This document shows, piece by piece, positions 6,453 through 14,481 of a stretch of DNA of 15,865 nt; position 1 is the first letter of the stretch, and every line of letters begins with the position of its first letter. The DNA lies in contig JAWLFI010000045.1 of NCBI GenBank assembly GCA_041685645.1, positions 1 to 15,865 of the forward strand. The letters are read 5' to 3'. The notes under the pieces were generated by a model that worked only from the letters and a program-made list of their open reading frames with translations, did not search any database and was not told the DNA's origin. This DNA is from JAWLFI01 sp041685645. Lineage in GTDB: Bacteria; Bacteroidota; Bacteroidia; Chitinophagales; Saprospiraceae. The translations under genes were made by a program, and so were the position numbers.

Positions 6453-8825
6453 ATGAAACACCTCTATAAAGTAGCCGTATTGGGCTCAGGCACCATGGGA
6501 AGCGGTATTGCCTGCCATCTTGCGAATGTAGGCATGAAAGTGCTATTATTAGATCTCCCTGCTGACGATGAAAAATCAAATGGCAATAGGAATGCAATTG
6601 CAGATAAAGCGCTAAAATCGGCTATTAAAAGCAAGCCATCTCCCTTGTACAAAAAAGAATTTGCCCAACGAATTACGGTGGGCAACTTTGAAGACGATCT
6701 ATCCGATATAAAAGACTGCGATTGGATTATTGAAGTGATTGTAGAAAACCTGAAAATAAAGAATGACCTTTTGGATCGGGTGGAAAAACACAGAAAAGAT
6801 GGATCCATAGTCAGTTCCAATACTTCGGGAATCCCCATTCACTTGATGTCAGAAGGAAGGTCTGAGGATTTTCAGGCCCATTTCTGCGGCACCCACTTTT
6901 TTAATCCGCCGAGGTATTTGCGGCTTCTGGAAATCATTCCCGGTCCTGAAACTCGAGATGAGGTAATTGATCAGTTGTCTCATTTCGGTGATCACATATT
7001 AGGCAAGGAAACCGTTATCTGCAAAGACACTCCCGCTTTTATTGCCAATCGAGTAGGAGTTTATGCAATGTCATACATTTTCTCCAAAGCAGAAGAATTA
7101 GAGCTCCCTATCAACGCAGTCGATAAATTGACCGGTCCTGCTATTGGACGACCCAAAACCGGAACTTTCCGCCTGGGAGACCTGGTCGGACTTGACGTGG
7201 CAGCTAAGGTGCTGAAGGGAATGAAAGAAAACTGCCCCGACGACGAACAAGTTCAAGAACTCGAGCCCTCAAAGGCCTTTGACTTTCTCATTGAAAAGGA
7301 GTGGCTCGGCAATAAATCAGGACAGGGATTTTACAAGAAAACTGATGAGAAGGACGATAATGGTAAAACCATCATTCACGAATTAAACCTATCGACCTTA
7401 GAGTATGAAGAGCAGGAAAAGAAAGACATGGAAGTTCTTTCTCAATCCAAACAAATCGAAGATTTAGAACGACGACTCAAGGCTATTGTCAAAGTAGATG
7501 ATGCCGGCGGACAATTATTGAGAGACTCCTTTGGCGCTTTATTTGCCTATGTATCCAAAAGAATACCCGAAATATCAGATGAGATTTACCCAATTGACAA
7601 TGCAGTAAAGGCCGGTTTTGGATGGAAAAAAGGTCCCTTTGAATACTGGGAGATATTCGGTGTACAAAAAGGAATTGAGTGGGCGGAATCAGCCGGTTTT
7701 GAAGTGGCCGATTGGGTAAAAACCATGGTTGAGGTCGGAAAAGAGTCGTTCTATTCTCAAACGGAAGGGGTGACCTCATACTACGATATCGGTGATAGAA
7801 GCTATACGCCCGTCCCCGGCAGTAAAGAGATCATCAATTTGAGAACACTGGATCATCAGAAGCCCGTTTTGGAAAACGACGAAATCTTACTCCACGATAT
7901 TGGAGATGGCGTTTTGTGTCTGGAGTTTAGATCTAAGCAAAATGCCATTGGCGAAGGAATCCTCACGGGTATGAATGAAGCCATTGATCTGGCCGAAGAA
8001 GAAGGTTGGAATGGCTTAGTGATTGGAAATCACGCAGAGAATTTTACTGTAGGTGCCAATCTCATGATGATTGGTATGATGGCTTTTCAACAACAGTGGA
8101 TGCAATTGCAGCAGGCTGTGAGCTTGTTCCAACAAACCACGATGCGATGTCGATACTCCTCCATTCCCGTGGTCGCTGCTACTCAAGGATTTGTTTTTGG
8201 TGGAGGCTGTGAGACCATTATGCACTGCGACGCTACCATTTGTGCGGCAGAATCGTATATCGGACTGGTGGAAGCCGGCGTTGGATTAATTCCCGGAGGA
8301 AGTGGAACAAAAGAGTTTGCACTCAGAATATCTGATTCGTTTTTTGAAGGCGATGTTCAAATGCCAACTCTCATAGATCGATTCAAAACAATCGCTATGG
8401 CCAAGGTGGGCAAATCTGCCCACGAGGCAAAGGAATACGGATATTTGAACCATAAGGATCAGATCATTACCAATGCGAAAAGAAATATCACTGATGCGAA
8501 AAAAGAAGTCTTGCGGCTTTCGACTAGCTATATGAGACCGACAGAAAGAACGGACATCAGAGTATTGGGAAGACAGGGACTTGCCAGTCTTTACGTAGCG
8601 GCCAACGGGTTGAAACGAGGAAATTACGCCTCTGAGCACGATATTAAAATTGCCAAGAAAATGGCATGGGTCCTTTGTGGAGGGGACCTAACGGGGGAAC
8701 AAAAAGTCTCCGAACAGTATTTAATTGATTTAGAACGAGAAGCCTTTTTAAGTTTATGTGGCGAACCCAAAACTCAGCAGAGAATTCAACACATGCTGGA
8801 AACAAACAAACCACTGAGAAACTAA
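6453..8825 (+). CDS. fadN: 3-hydroxyacyl-CoA dehydrogenase / enoyl-CoA hydratase fusion
   Basis: Carries out the hydration and NAD-dependent oxidation steps of fatty-acid beta-oxidation. The domain order is dehydrogenase first, hydratase last, as in Bacillus subtilis FadN and opposite to E. coli FadB. The 790-residue length fits FadN (789). Numbered from this start: the NAD-binding GSGTMGSG is at 11-18; the catalytic pair His148 (THFFNPP) and Glu160 has the classical 12-residue spacing; the C-terminal crotonase domain shows GANLMMIG near 533 and the two catalytic glutamates Glu587 (GGGCE) and Glu607 (GLVEAGVG), 20 apart as in rat crotonase Glu144/Glu164. The ATG at 6453 is chosen over the upstream TTG at 6420 because the protein motif begins directly after it. 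fadA follows 22 bases downstream and supplies the partner thiolase. Confidence 0.95.
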   Translation: MKHLYKVAVLGSGTMGSGIACHLANVGMKVLLLDLPADDEKSNGNRNAIADKALKSAIKSKPSPLYKKEFAQRITVGNFEDDLSDIKDCDWIIEVIVENLKIKNDLLDRVEKHRKDGSIVSSNTSGIPIHLMSEGRSEDFQAHFCGTHFFNPPRYLRLLEIIPGPETRDEVIDQLSHFGDHILGKETVICKDTPAFIANRVGVYAMSYIFSKAEELELPINAVDKLTGPAIGRPKTGTFRLGDLVGLDVAAKVLKGMKENCPDDEQVQELEPSKAFDFLIEKEWLGNKSGQGFYKKTDEKDDNGKTIIHELNLSTLEYEEQEKKDMEVLSQSKQIEDLERRLKAIVKVDDAGGQLLRDSFGALFAYVSKRIPEISDEIYPIDNAVKAGFGWKKGPFEYWEIFGVQKGIEWAESAGFEVADWVKTMVEVGKESFYSQTEGVTSYYDIGDRSYTPVPGSKEIINLRTLDHQKPVLENDEILLHDIGDGVLCLEFRSKQNAIGEGILTGMNEAIDLAEEEGWNGLVIGNHAENFTVGANLMMIGMMAFQQQWMQLQQAVSLFQQTTMRCRYSSIPVVAATQGFVFGGGCETIMHCDATICAAESYIGLVEAGVGLIPGGSGTKEFALRISDSFFEGDVQMPTLIDRFKTIAMAKVGKSAHEAKEYGYLNHKDQIITNAKRNITDAKKEVLRLSTSYMRPTERTDIRVLGRQGLASLYVAANGLKRGNYASEHDIKIAKKMAWVLCGGDLTGEQKVSEQYLIDLEREAFLSLCGEPKTQQRIQHMLETNKPLRN

Positions 8826-8847
8826 TCACAGGAATAGAACAAATAAC

Positions 8848-10017
8848 ATGGAAGCATATATAGTTAAAGCATATCGAACAGCAGTAGGAAAAGCTAAAAA
8901 GGGAGGGTTTCGAAATTATCGCTCTGATGATTTAGCCGTAGATGTCATCAAATACCTACTGGAACAAACTCCGGAATTAGACCCCGAACAAGTAGATGAC
9001 TTAATAGTCGGGTGCGCCAACCCCGAGGGAGAACAAGGCCTTCAAATTGGGCGGATGATTTCCGTTCGGGCACTGGGGCAATCCGTGCCGGGAGTTACCG
9101 TCAATCGCTATTGCGCCAGTGGTCTCGAAACCATAAATATTGCCGTTGCTAAAATCAAAGCCGGTATGGGCGAGTGTTTCATCGCCGGCGGGGCTGAAAG
9201 CATGAGTCATATACCTATGACAGGCTACAAATTAGCTCCCAATTACGGAGTGGCTAAAGACACCCCTGATTACGTGATTGGAATGGGTATTACAGCAGAA
9301 AAAGTAGCTGAAAAATACAAGGTCAGTCGCGAAGATCAGGATCAATTTGCTCTACACTCCCACGAAAAAGCAGCGAAAGCTCAGGATGAAGGATATTTCG
9401 AAGGGCAAATTGTCCCCATTGAGGTGCCCCATGTTACCGTAAAGGATAACGAACGACAGGAAGAGAAATTTACCGTAAAAGAAGATGAGGGTGTCCGCCG
9501 AAATACCAATCTCAAAACTCTGGGCAAATTAAAACCGGTGTTTGCAGAAAACGGATCCGTTACAGCGGGAAATGCATCTCAAACTTCAGATGGAGCTGCT
9601 TTTACACTGGTCATGAGTGAGCGAATGGTAAAAAAACTCAACCTCACACCTATCGCCCGCCTGGTTTCTTGCCGGGTAGCCGGTGTTGATCCCCTATATA
9701 TGGGAATTGGCCCCGTTCAAGCTATTCCCAAAGCTCTCAAAGCCGCCAATCTCAGCCTGGAAGATATCGACCTAATAGAATTAAATGAAGCCTTTGCCTC
9801 TCAGAGTTTAGCGGTGATTAGAGAAGCCGGGCTGAACCCTGACATCGTCAACGTTAATGGAGGAGCTATCGCTTTGGGACATCCCCTGGGATGTACCGGA
9901 GCAAAATTGAGTACACAAATTTTGTTCGAACTCCAGAGAAGAGAGAAAAAGTACGGTATGGTTACGGCTTGCGTCGGTGGTGGACAAGGTATTGCCGGAA
10001 TTTATGAGATGCTCTAA
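8848..10017 (+). CDS. fadA: Acetyl-CoA acyltransferase (3-ketoacyl-CoA thiolase)
   Basis: Performs the last step of beta-oxidation, cleaving 3-ketoacyl-CoA with CoA to acetyl-CoA and a shortened acyl-CoA. 389 residues, full length for the family. The catalytic set is intact: nucleophile Cys89 in NRYCASG, His345 in ALGHPLGCTGA and Cys375 in ACVGGGQG, with NEAF before the His motif. It lies 22 bases after fadN in the same orientation, so both are probably one transcript and act as a complex. An acetyl-CoA C-acetyltransferase working in synthesis is a formal alternative, but the pairing with fadN argues for the degradative enzyme. In Bacillus a fadE acyl-CoA dehydrogenase gene follows; here none does. 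Confidence 0.94.
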   Translation: MEAYIVKAYRTAVGKAKKGGFRNYRSDDLAVDVIKYLLEQTPELDPEQVDDLIVGCANPEGEQGLQIGRMISVRALGQSVPGVTVNRYCASGLETINIAVAKIKAGMGECFIAGGAESMSHIPMTGYKLAPNYGVAKDTPDYVIGMGITAEKVAEKYKVSREDQDQFALHSHEKAAKAQDEGYFEGQIVPIEVPHVTVKDNERQEEKFTVKEDEGVRRNTNLKTLGKLKPVFAENGSVTAGNASQTSDGAAFTLVMSERMVKKLNLTPIARLVSCRVAGVDPLYMGIGPVQAIPKALKAANLSLEDIDLIELNEAFASQSLAVIREAGLNPDIVNVNGGAIALGHPLGCTGAKLSTQILFELQRREKKYGMVTACVGGGQGIAGIYEML

Positions 10018-10311
10018 CTCATTGGATTATTCTATCCCTTCTCCCGAGGCTGGAGCTGCGATTTCCTTTTCTCATGTAAAGTGTATTTCTCTAAGCTTAG
10101 ACCAGAACGCCCACTGCCTGATTTTAGCTGTATGTCGGATTATACATATTGCCCTAAGCTCGTGGGCTAAACGATCAAGAGCTCTGCGGATTTGAAAAGC
10201 AGCTCGCAAGGGTGAACTAATAAAGAGTGACACGAAAGTGTAAAGATCAAAAACAGTGTGTAAGTCTGTCCTTTTTGAGCGTTATCCATGTAGAAATCAT
10301 TTTTTCTATTT
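10018..10311. other. Non-coding gap between fadA and the transglutaminase gene
   Basis: 294 bases without a supported gene. On the plus strand there are two small foldable elements. One is GAGCtcTGC at 10179-10187 with GCAGCTC at 10199-10205 (7 pairs with a 2-base bulge). The other is ACAC-GAAA-GTGT at 10230-10241, a GNRA-type tetraloop on a short stem. Neither is followed by a T-run, so they are not clear terminators; they could be part of a leader RNA. I see no convincing promoter. Confidence 0.4.
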
Positions 10312-11319
10312 ATGAAGTATCGAATGAAATCAACTCACCTCCTCGGGATTAAGGCTTTGTGTATTGCCGCAATTCTCTTTTTGACACCCATTGGGGCCAC
10401 TTTATTTGCCCAAGAAGTGGATTGGCAAAAGACACTCGAAGAAGAAATTTTGAAGCCCGGAAGTGAAGAGGCCGATATCGCATTCGATATTTTTGAATGG
10501 GTCACTAAGAAGATTGCCTACCAAACAGATCGAAAACATCAGGTTCTATCCTCTGACCCCGACCTGCCCGTCGCAGAAAACACCTACATCACTCAAACCG
10601 GCGTCTGTATCGGATATGCCCGACTCTACGAGGAACTCTGTAAAGCGGCAGGTATTCCAGTCATTGTGGTAGAGGGGGTAGCCCGCTCCTCCGTCGATGA
10701 AGAAATGGAAAACCACGCGTGGAATATTATCCAAATCAATGACCGCTGGCTGGTCGTAGATCCCACCTGGGCCAGTGGCGTCGTGCAGTCCGGCACCTTC
10801 ACCTTTCGCTTTCAACCGAAGTTTTTTGACCTGCCACTCAGTCAAAGAAAATGGTCGCATTACCCCTACGATCCGGCGCTGCAGATTCGAGACCATCCCC
10901 TGACATACCAGGAATTTATCCAAAAACAGGAACCCTCAACTGACAATCCACTTCTACCCTATCGAGAAATCATCAATAATTACCCGGGTATGCAGGATAC
11001 TTCTGCTTTGCAAAGAAGTCTTGATTACAAACCCGGTGACCCGTTTTTACAACAAGCACTCGCCGATAGCTATATGCAAAACGCAGAAAAGTTAATTCAA
11101 CCGTGCCTGGAGAGTTTTTCAAAAGGTCCATCCCAAAGCAAGGTAGAGGAATGTAGTACCGTTATAAACAAAACAGAAGAATGGCTTCTCAAAAGCCAGT
11201 CTCTTTATCAAAGCGTACTCAATAGCGATAGTCCTCAAAAAACTTCAACAAAAATAAACCTGTCCAATCTTTCACAAAACCTGAAGACACTGGATCAGAT
11301 GAAACAATTCAAATCCTAA
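10312..11319 (+). CDS. Secreted transglutaminase-like domain protein
   Basis: A 335-residue protein with an N-terminal signal peptide: basic start, a hydrophobic core at about 12-33, and a likely cut after ATLFA. It should act outside the cytoplasm. The transglutaminase-like papain-fold triad is complete: Cys99 in TGVCIGYARLY, His135 in ENHAWN and Asp150 in VVDPTWASG, with the expected spacing. Bacterial members usually act as proteases or have unknown substrates rather than cross-linking proteins. The C-terminal half (about 200-335) is hydrophilic, helix-rich and not recognised; it includes a Cys pair (in QPCLES and VEECST). The ATG at 10324 (MKSTHLL) is an alternative start that keeps the signal peptide. 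The fadA gene upstream is 294 bases away and probably a separate transcript. Confidence 0.85.
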   Translation: MKYRMKSTHLLGIKALCIAAILFLTPIGATLFAQEVDWQKTLEEEILKPGSEEADIAFDIFEWVTKKIAYQTDRKHQVLSSDPDLPVAENTYITQTGVCIGYARLYEELCKAAGIPVIVVEGVARSSVDEEMENHAWNIIQINDRWLVVDPTWASGVVQSGTFTFRFQPKFFDLPLSQRKWSHYPYDPALQIRDHPLTYQEFIQKQEPSTDNPLLPYREIINNYPGMQDTSALQRSLDYKPGDPFLQQALADSYMQNAEKLIQPCLESFSKGPSQSKVEECSTVINKTEEWLLKSQSLYQSVLNSDSPQKTSTKINLSNLSQNLKTLDQMKQFKS

Positions 11320-11338
11320 ATTATACACATTTTATACT

Positions 11339-11725
11339 ATGAAAAAAGTCGTTGTTATTGGTGCCTCTCCCAAAAAGTGGCGATATTCTTATAAGGCCGT
11401 AAGAATGTTGGAAGATTATGAATATGAGGTAATTGCTCTGGGCAAAACACCGGAAAACATCGGGTCAACAATGATTCAAACCGGACAGCCTAAGATTGAC
11501 GATATATACACCATTTCTCTTTATCTCAATATAGAGAATTCTACCAAAATTATGGACTATATCTTGACTCTGGAGCCGCAACGCATCGTGATAAATCCTG
11601 GTGCTGAAAATCCTCAATTAGAGATGGAAGCCCAGGAACAAGGCATTGAAGTTATAAGGGGATGCACGCTGGTCATGCTCAGTACGGGCACCTTTGAGAA
11701 GGAGGCAACAAGCCATGACGTCTAG
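11339..11725 (+). CDS. CoA-binding domain protein, YccU-like
   Basis: A 128-residue single-domain Rossmann-fold protein of the CoA_binding_2 family. Family features seen: VVVIGASPKKWRYSYKA at the N-terminus (nucleotide-binding loop plus the RYSYKA motif), the strand EVIALGK, INPGAENP (about 81-88), and a final GIEVIRGCTLVML. The function is unknown in the family; binding of CoA is shown for relatives but no reaction is established. It lies 19 bases after the transglutaminase gene and may be co-transcribed with it. Its stop codon overlaps the stop of the convergent proline dehydrogenase gene. Confidence 0.88.
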   Translation: MKKVVVIGASPKKWRYSYKAVRMLEDYEYEVIALGKTPENIGSTMIQTGQPKIDDIYTISLYLNIENSTKIMDYILTLEPQRIVINPGAENPQLEMEAQEQGIEVIRGCTLVMLSTGTFEKEATSHDV

Positions 11726-12921
11726 GACTGTTTTTTTCGACGCTCCAACTCTGTCTTCAACATAGCGTATTCCCTGCTCATGTCTCCAGTGACGGAAGAG
11801 TTCTCTTGAGCTCGCCGTACCAGATAGGGTACGACATCCCGAAGGGGACCATAGGGCACGTATTTTGCCACATTATACCCCTCTTTGGCCAGATTATACG
11901 TAAGGTGATCACTCATTCCCATCAATTGACAAAAATTGACGTGAATGTGGTCTTTGGGGATATTCATCTCCTGAATCAATCGCACCTGAAGTTCCATACT
12001 TTCCATGTTATGAGAAGCATTTGCAAAAGCGATTTGGTCGTAATGCTCCATGCAAAAACGAATGCCATCATTATACATCTCATCGGTGGCCTCTTTTGTT
12101 TCGTGAATCGGACTCGGATATCCCTTCCTTTCTGCACGGGCGCGCTCCTTGTCCATATACGCACCGCGCACCAACTTCGCACCTAAAACAAAACCCTCTT
12201 CCCTTGACCTTTGGTAATCCCGCTTCAGGTTATCGAGCATATCCCTGCGATACAGTTGATAAGTATTATATACGATAATAGTCCCTTGATTATATCTGTA
12301 CATCAACTCTAAGACCAGGTCATCAATGGCATCCTGAATCCAAGACTCCTCAGCATCTATAAACACTCCAATATTTCGCTCCTCAGCATAGGAGCACAGT
12401 CTGTACAGTCTTTGCTTCAAGGCCTCGTATCGACTCTGCTGATCTGCTGTCAGGCTTGATTTGGACTGAACTTTCTCCAAAATGATATTCTGAGTCAAGC
12501 CCGATACTTTCGTGCTAATCACTTTTACACTCTCATGAGCAGCCGCAAAATCAATGGACTTGATGTTTTCCGAAATAACCCGATCAAACGCATCTTCGTC
12601 GTTCTTCCCCTCCGCTCCGTAATCCAACATTGTATTGACGCCAAAAGAGTAAAGATGATCGATTGTGGACCTGGCATCCTCCAGATTTTCACCTCCACAA
12701 AACTGCTTGTACAGGGTTTTCTTTAAAATGATTTTTACAAATGGAAGGCGAAATTTTACAGCCCAAATCGCCAAATGTCCCAGACTATTGACCAAAAAGC
12801 GAAAGTTCATGAAATAAAACATCCACGTTGTCTGCTTCAAATCTTTATCTGACTTGGCTTCAAAAGCTACGCGCGTATCACTAAAATCAGGTGTTTGAGG
12901 TTCTTTGTTCTTTATATCCAT
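11722..12921 (-). CDS. Monofunctional proline dehydrogenase
   Basis: A FAD-dependent enzyme that oxidises L-proline to pyrroline-5-carboxylate, the first step of proline breakdown, probably at the inner face of the membrane. 399 residues form a single TIM-barrel enzyme without the aldehyde dehydrogenase half of PutA. Motifs: VFIDAEES (186-193), KLVRGAYM (249-256), NASHN (301-305), QLMGMSD (332-338), YVPYGPL (354-360) and YLVRRAQEN (366-374), whose two Arg bind the substrate carboxylate in PutA. The C-terminal half resembles mitochondrial PRODH more than short Gram-positive forms. No P5C dehydrogenase gene is adjacent. The ATG lies within CATATG. Confidence 0.93.
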   Translation of the reverse strand: MDIKNKEPQTPDFSDTRVAFEAKSDKDLKQTTWMFYFMNFRFLVNSLGHLAIWAVKFRLPFVKIILKKTLYKQFCGGENLEDARSTIDHLYSFGVNTMLDYGAEGKNDEDAFDRVISENIKSIDFAAAHESVKVISTKVSGLTQNIILEKVQSKSSLTADQQSRYEALKQRLYRLCSYAEERNIGVFIDAEESWIQDAIDDLVLELMYRYNQGTIIVYNTYQLYRRDMLDNLKRDYQRSREEGFVLGAKLVRGAYMDKERARAERKGYPSPIHETKEATDEMYNDGIRFCMEHYDQIAFANASHNMESMELQVRLIQEMNIPKDHIHVNFCQLMGMSDHLTYNLAKEGYNVAKYVPYGPLRDVVPYLVRRAQENSSVTGDMSREYAMLKTELERRKKQS

Positions 12922-12988
12922 ATGTCAATCATCTATCCCATCCGATCGGATATCAAGAATAACAAAATTCTACCAATATTTCAGGTCT

Positions 12989-13002
12989 TCACAAAATTTT
13001 TA
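12989..13002. repeat. 14-base direct repeat, copy 1
   Basis: TCACAAAATTTTTA occurs here and again, exactly, at 13158-13171. The core CAAAATTT is close to palindromic, and shorter versions lie at 12963-12972 and 13016-13025. It could be a regulator site upstream of proline dehydrogenase or a chance feature of A+T-rich DNA. Confidence 0.5.
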
Positions 13003-13157
13003 CTGATGACAGACGCAAAATTTTCAGATAGCAGTCCGCTCTTTCCTTTCAAAAATAAATCGAAATTGAACAGTTATTCTGAGAGCAAGAGTAAAAGTCC
13101 AAGCTTGTTTTCGATGGAGTATTCAGCCTTGCTTATGGCATACCCCAAGCCCCTAAA

Positions 13158-13171
13158 TCACAAAATTTTTA
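13158..13171. repeat. 14-base direct repeat, copy 2
   Basis: Exact second copy of the TCACAAAATTTTTA sequence at 12989-13002, 169 bases further on in the same orientation. Confidence 0.5.
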
Positions 13172-13235
13172 GCACCTTGCAGCTGGAAAAATTCGATGAA
13201 AAGGCAGTTTGAATTTGGAAAAAAAGCAGATGCGA

Positions 13236-13266
13236 TTTCTCAATTCAAGCTTTTATATTATATTTG
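13236..13266 (+). promoter_or_regulatory. Promoter of the tRNA-Gly gene (Bacteroidota type)
   Basis: TATATTTG at 13259-13266 matches the TAnnTTTG -7 consensus exactly. TTTC at 13236-13239, 19 bases upstream, is one base from the TTTG -33 element. Transcription would start near 13272, about 14 bases before the mature tRNA. Confidence 0.6.
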
Positions 13267-13285
13267 CATCGCTTTAAGAAACTAA

Positions 13286-13357
<72 letters not shown>

Positions 13358-13363
13358 CACACC

Positions 13364-13390
13364 AAGACCTTCTGAAGGGAAGGTCTTTTT
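13364..13390 (+). terminator. Intrinsic terminator after tRNA-Gly
   Basis: AAGACCTT (13364-13371) pairs perfectly with AAGGTCTT (13380-13387) around an 8-base loop, followed by a T-rich run. It lies just before tRNA-Leu, so either the two tRNAs are separate transcripts or the hairpin limits read-through. Confidence 0.7.
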
Positions 13391-13395
13391 CTTTA

Positions 13396-13481
13396 GCCCG
13401 GATGGTGGAATTGGTAGACACGCAGGACTTAAAATCCTGTGGACAGTAATGTCCGTGTGGGTTCAAGTCCCACTCCGGGTA
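13396..13481 (+). tRNA. tRNA-Leu (anticodon TAA)
   Basis: A class II tRNA of 86 bases. Acceptor GCCCGGA pairs with TCCGGGT; the anticodon stem is CAGGA/TCCTG with loop CTTAAAA, so anticodon TAA is at 13430-13432. A long variable arm (GGAC-agtaat-GTCC) and T-arm GTGGG/CCCAC around TTCAAGT are present, with discriminator A at 13481. CCA is not encoded. No separate promoter is evident in the short gap after the upstream terminator. Confidence 0.97.
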
Positions 13482-13561
13482 CTTTTCATCCCCACTCCTT
13501 TGCTCCCCTCCCTAAATTATCCATAGTCCCATCCAGTATTTATCTTTTTCTTTGCACATTT

Positions 13562-13595
13562 TTTGAGCAGGGCTCCCAAGTTTTTATTATATTTA
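13562..13595 (+). promoter_or_regulatory. Weak promoter candidate for the stress-protein gene
   Basis: TTTG at 13562-13565 and TATATTTA at 13588-13595 (one mismatch to TAnnTTTG), 22 bases apart, a little longer than usual. It would give a leader of about 15 bases before the ATG at 13616. Confidence 0.3.
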
Positions 13596-13615
13596 GGGAA
13601 ACAAACAATCGCTCT

Positions 13616-14452
13616 ATGTCCAAAATATTGTTCCCAACAGATTTCTCAGAAGCCTCTGAAAAAGCCTGGCCCACAGCCAAAGCTTTTGCTCAGTTTTTAC
13701 AGCGTAGTATCGAAGTCGCTCACTATTTTCACCCCGTGACAACAGACGTTAGCGGTGTGGATTACAATCTGGCGAAAGAACTTCAGGATCTCAAAGAAGA
13801 GCAAATGAAAAACTACATGGAAGGTCTCGATACCTCCGGTGTAAATGCAACTTCCTTCGTTCAGGTCGGCTTCCCCATACAGTCCATGGTCGAGCGCTCC
13901 AAAGAAGAAGAAATCAGCTTGATCGTCATGAGTACGCAAGGAGAACGTCACGCCCTCGATCGCTGGCTCGGTTCCGTTTCCTCAGAACTCTCTGTCAAAG
14001 CCCGGTGCCCCGTCATTCTCGTGCCGGAAGGGACTCACTCCAAGGCTTTTAAAAATGTCCTCTACGCCACGAGCCACGAATCTCTCAACGAACAATCGAT
14101 TCGGCGATTGCAAAACCTCATTCAACAGCTCGGAGCAGCCATTCACTTCCTGTATGTCGCTCCGAAAGATGCAGATCGCGATACTTTGAGTACCCAATTG
14201 CTCGACACGCTCTTTACCGATGGTGAACCCAACTTCTCTTTCTCAGTGGAAATTCTCGACAACGAAGATGTCATTTCCGGCATCAATGACTACGTCAAAC
14301 AAAATCAAATCGACCTCACTATCATGTATAATGTGTCGCGCTCCTGGTGGAAATCCCTCGTACATAAAAGTATGTCCAAGCGCATGGCCTTCAATACAGA
14401 AACCCCTTTACTCGTTATGCATCAAGATGATATGCATATAGATTCAGAATAA
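13616..14452 (+). CDS. Tandem-domain universal stress protein (UspA family)
   Basis: A 278-residue cytoplasmic protein made of two Usp domains, about 1-139 and 145-270. The first begins KILFPTDFSEASEKA and ends with a near-classical ATP-binding loop, S106-x2-G109-x9-G119-S120, then RCPVILVPEG. The second begins NVLYATSHE, but its matching stretch (about 238-255) has no glycines, so it probably does not bind nucleotide. Roles in the family are stress survival and nucleotide sensing. The start is the ATG at 13616, preceded by AGGGAAAC. An in-frame open stretch reaching back to 13439 lies inside tRNA-Leu and is not coding. The gene is convergent with the secreted-protein gene, with a hairpin cluster between. 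Confidence 0.92.
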   Translation: MSKILFPTDFSEASEKAWPTAKAFAQFLQRSIEVAHYFHPVTTDVSGVDYNLAKELQDLKEEQMKNYMEGLDTSGVNATSFVQVGFPIQSMVERSKEEEISLIVMSTQGERHALDRWLGSVSSELSVKARCPVILVPEGTHSKAFKNVLYATSHESLNEQSIRRLQNLIQQLGAAIHFLYVAPKDADRDTLSTQLLDTLFTDGEPNFSFSVEILDNEDVISGINDYVKQNQIDLTIMYNVSRSWWKSLVHKSMSKRMAFNTETPLLVMHQDDMHIDSE

Positions 14453-14481
14453 TATATTTTTTATATTGGTTTTTTGGCGGT

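Larger units (their letters stand above)
12922..13258. other. Non-coding region between proline dehydrogenase and tRNA-Gly
   Basis: About 340 bases with no supported gene. A plus-strand frame to 13212 is open, but its protein is Ser/Lys-rich, unrecognised, and its only sensible ATG is back-to-back with the start of proline dehydrogenase. The region holds four copies of a CAAAATT(T/C)T motif (12963, 12992, 13016, 13161) and a minus-strand TATTTTTG at 13050-13057, a candidate -7 box for proline dehydrogenase without a clear -33 partner. Confidence 0.5.

Noticed and set aside
10150..10260. Faint resemblance to a LuxR-type helix-turn-helix (QG-TNKE) in one plus frame
   Set aside because: Only a few residues match and the frame has several stops, so chance is the simpler explanation.
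12922..13212. Possible 96-residue gene divergent from proline dehydrogenase
   Set aside because: Its ATG is back-to-back with the other start, leaving no ribosome binding site; the protein is low-complexity Ser/Lys-rich and matches nothing I know.
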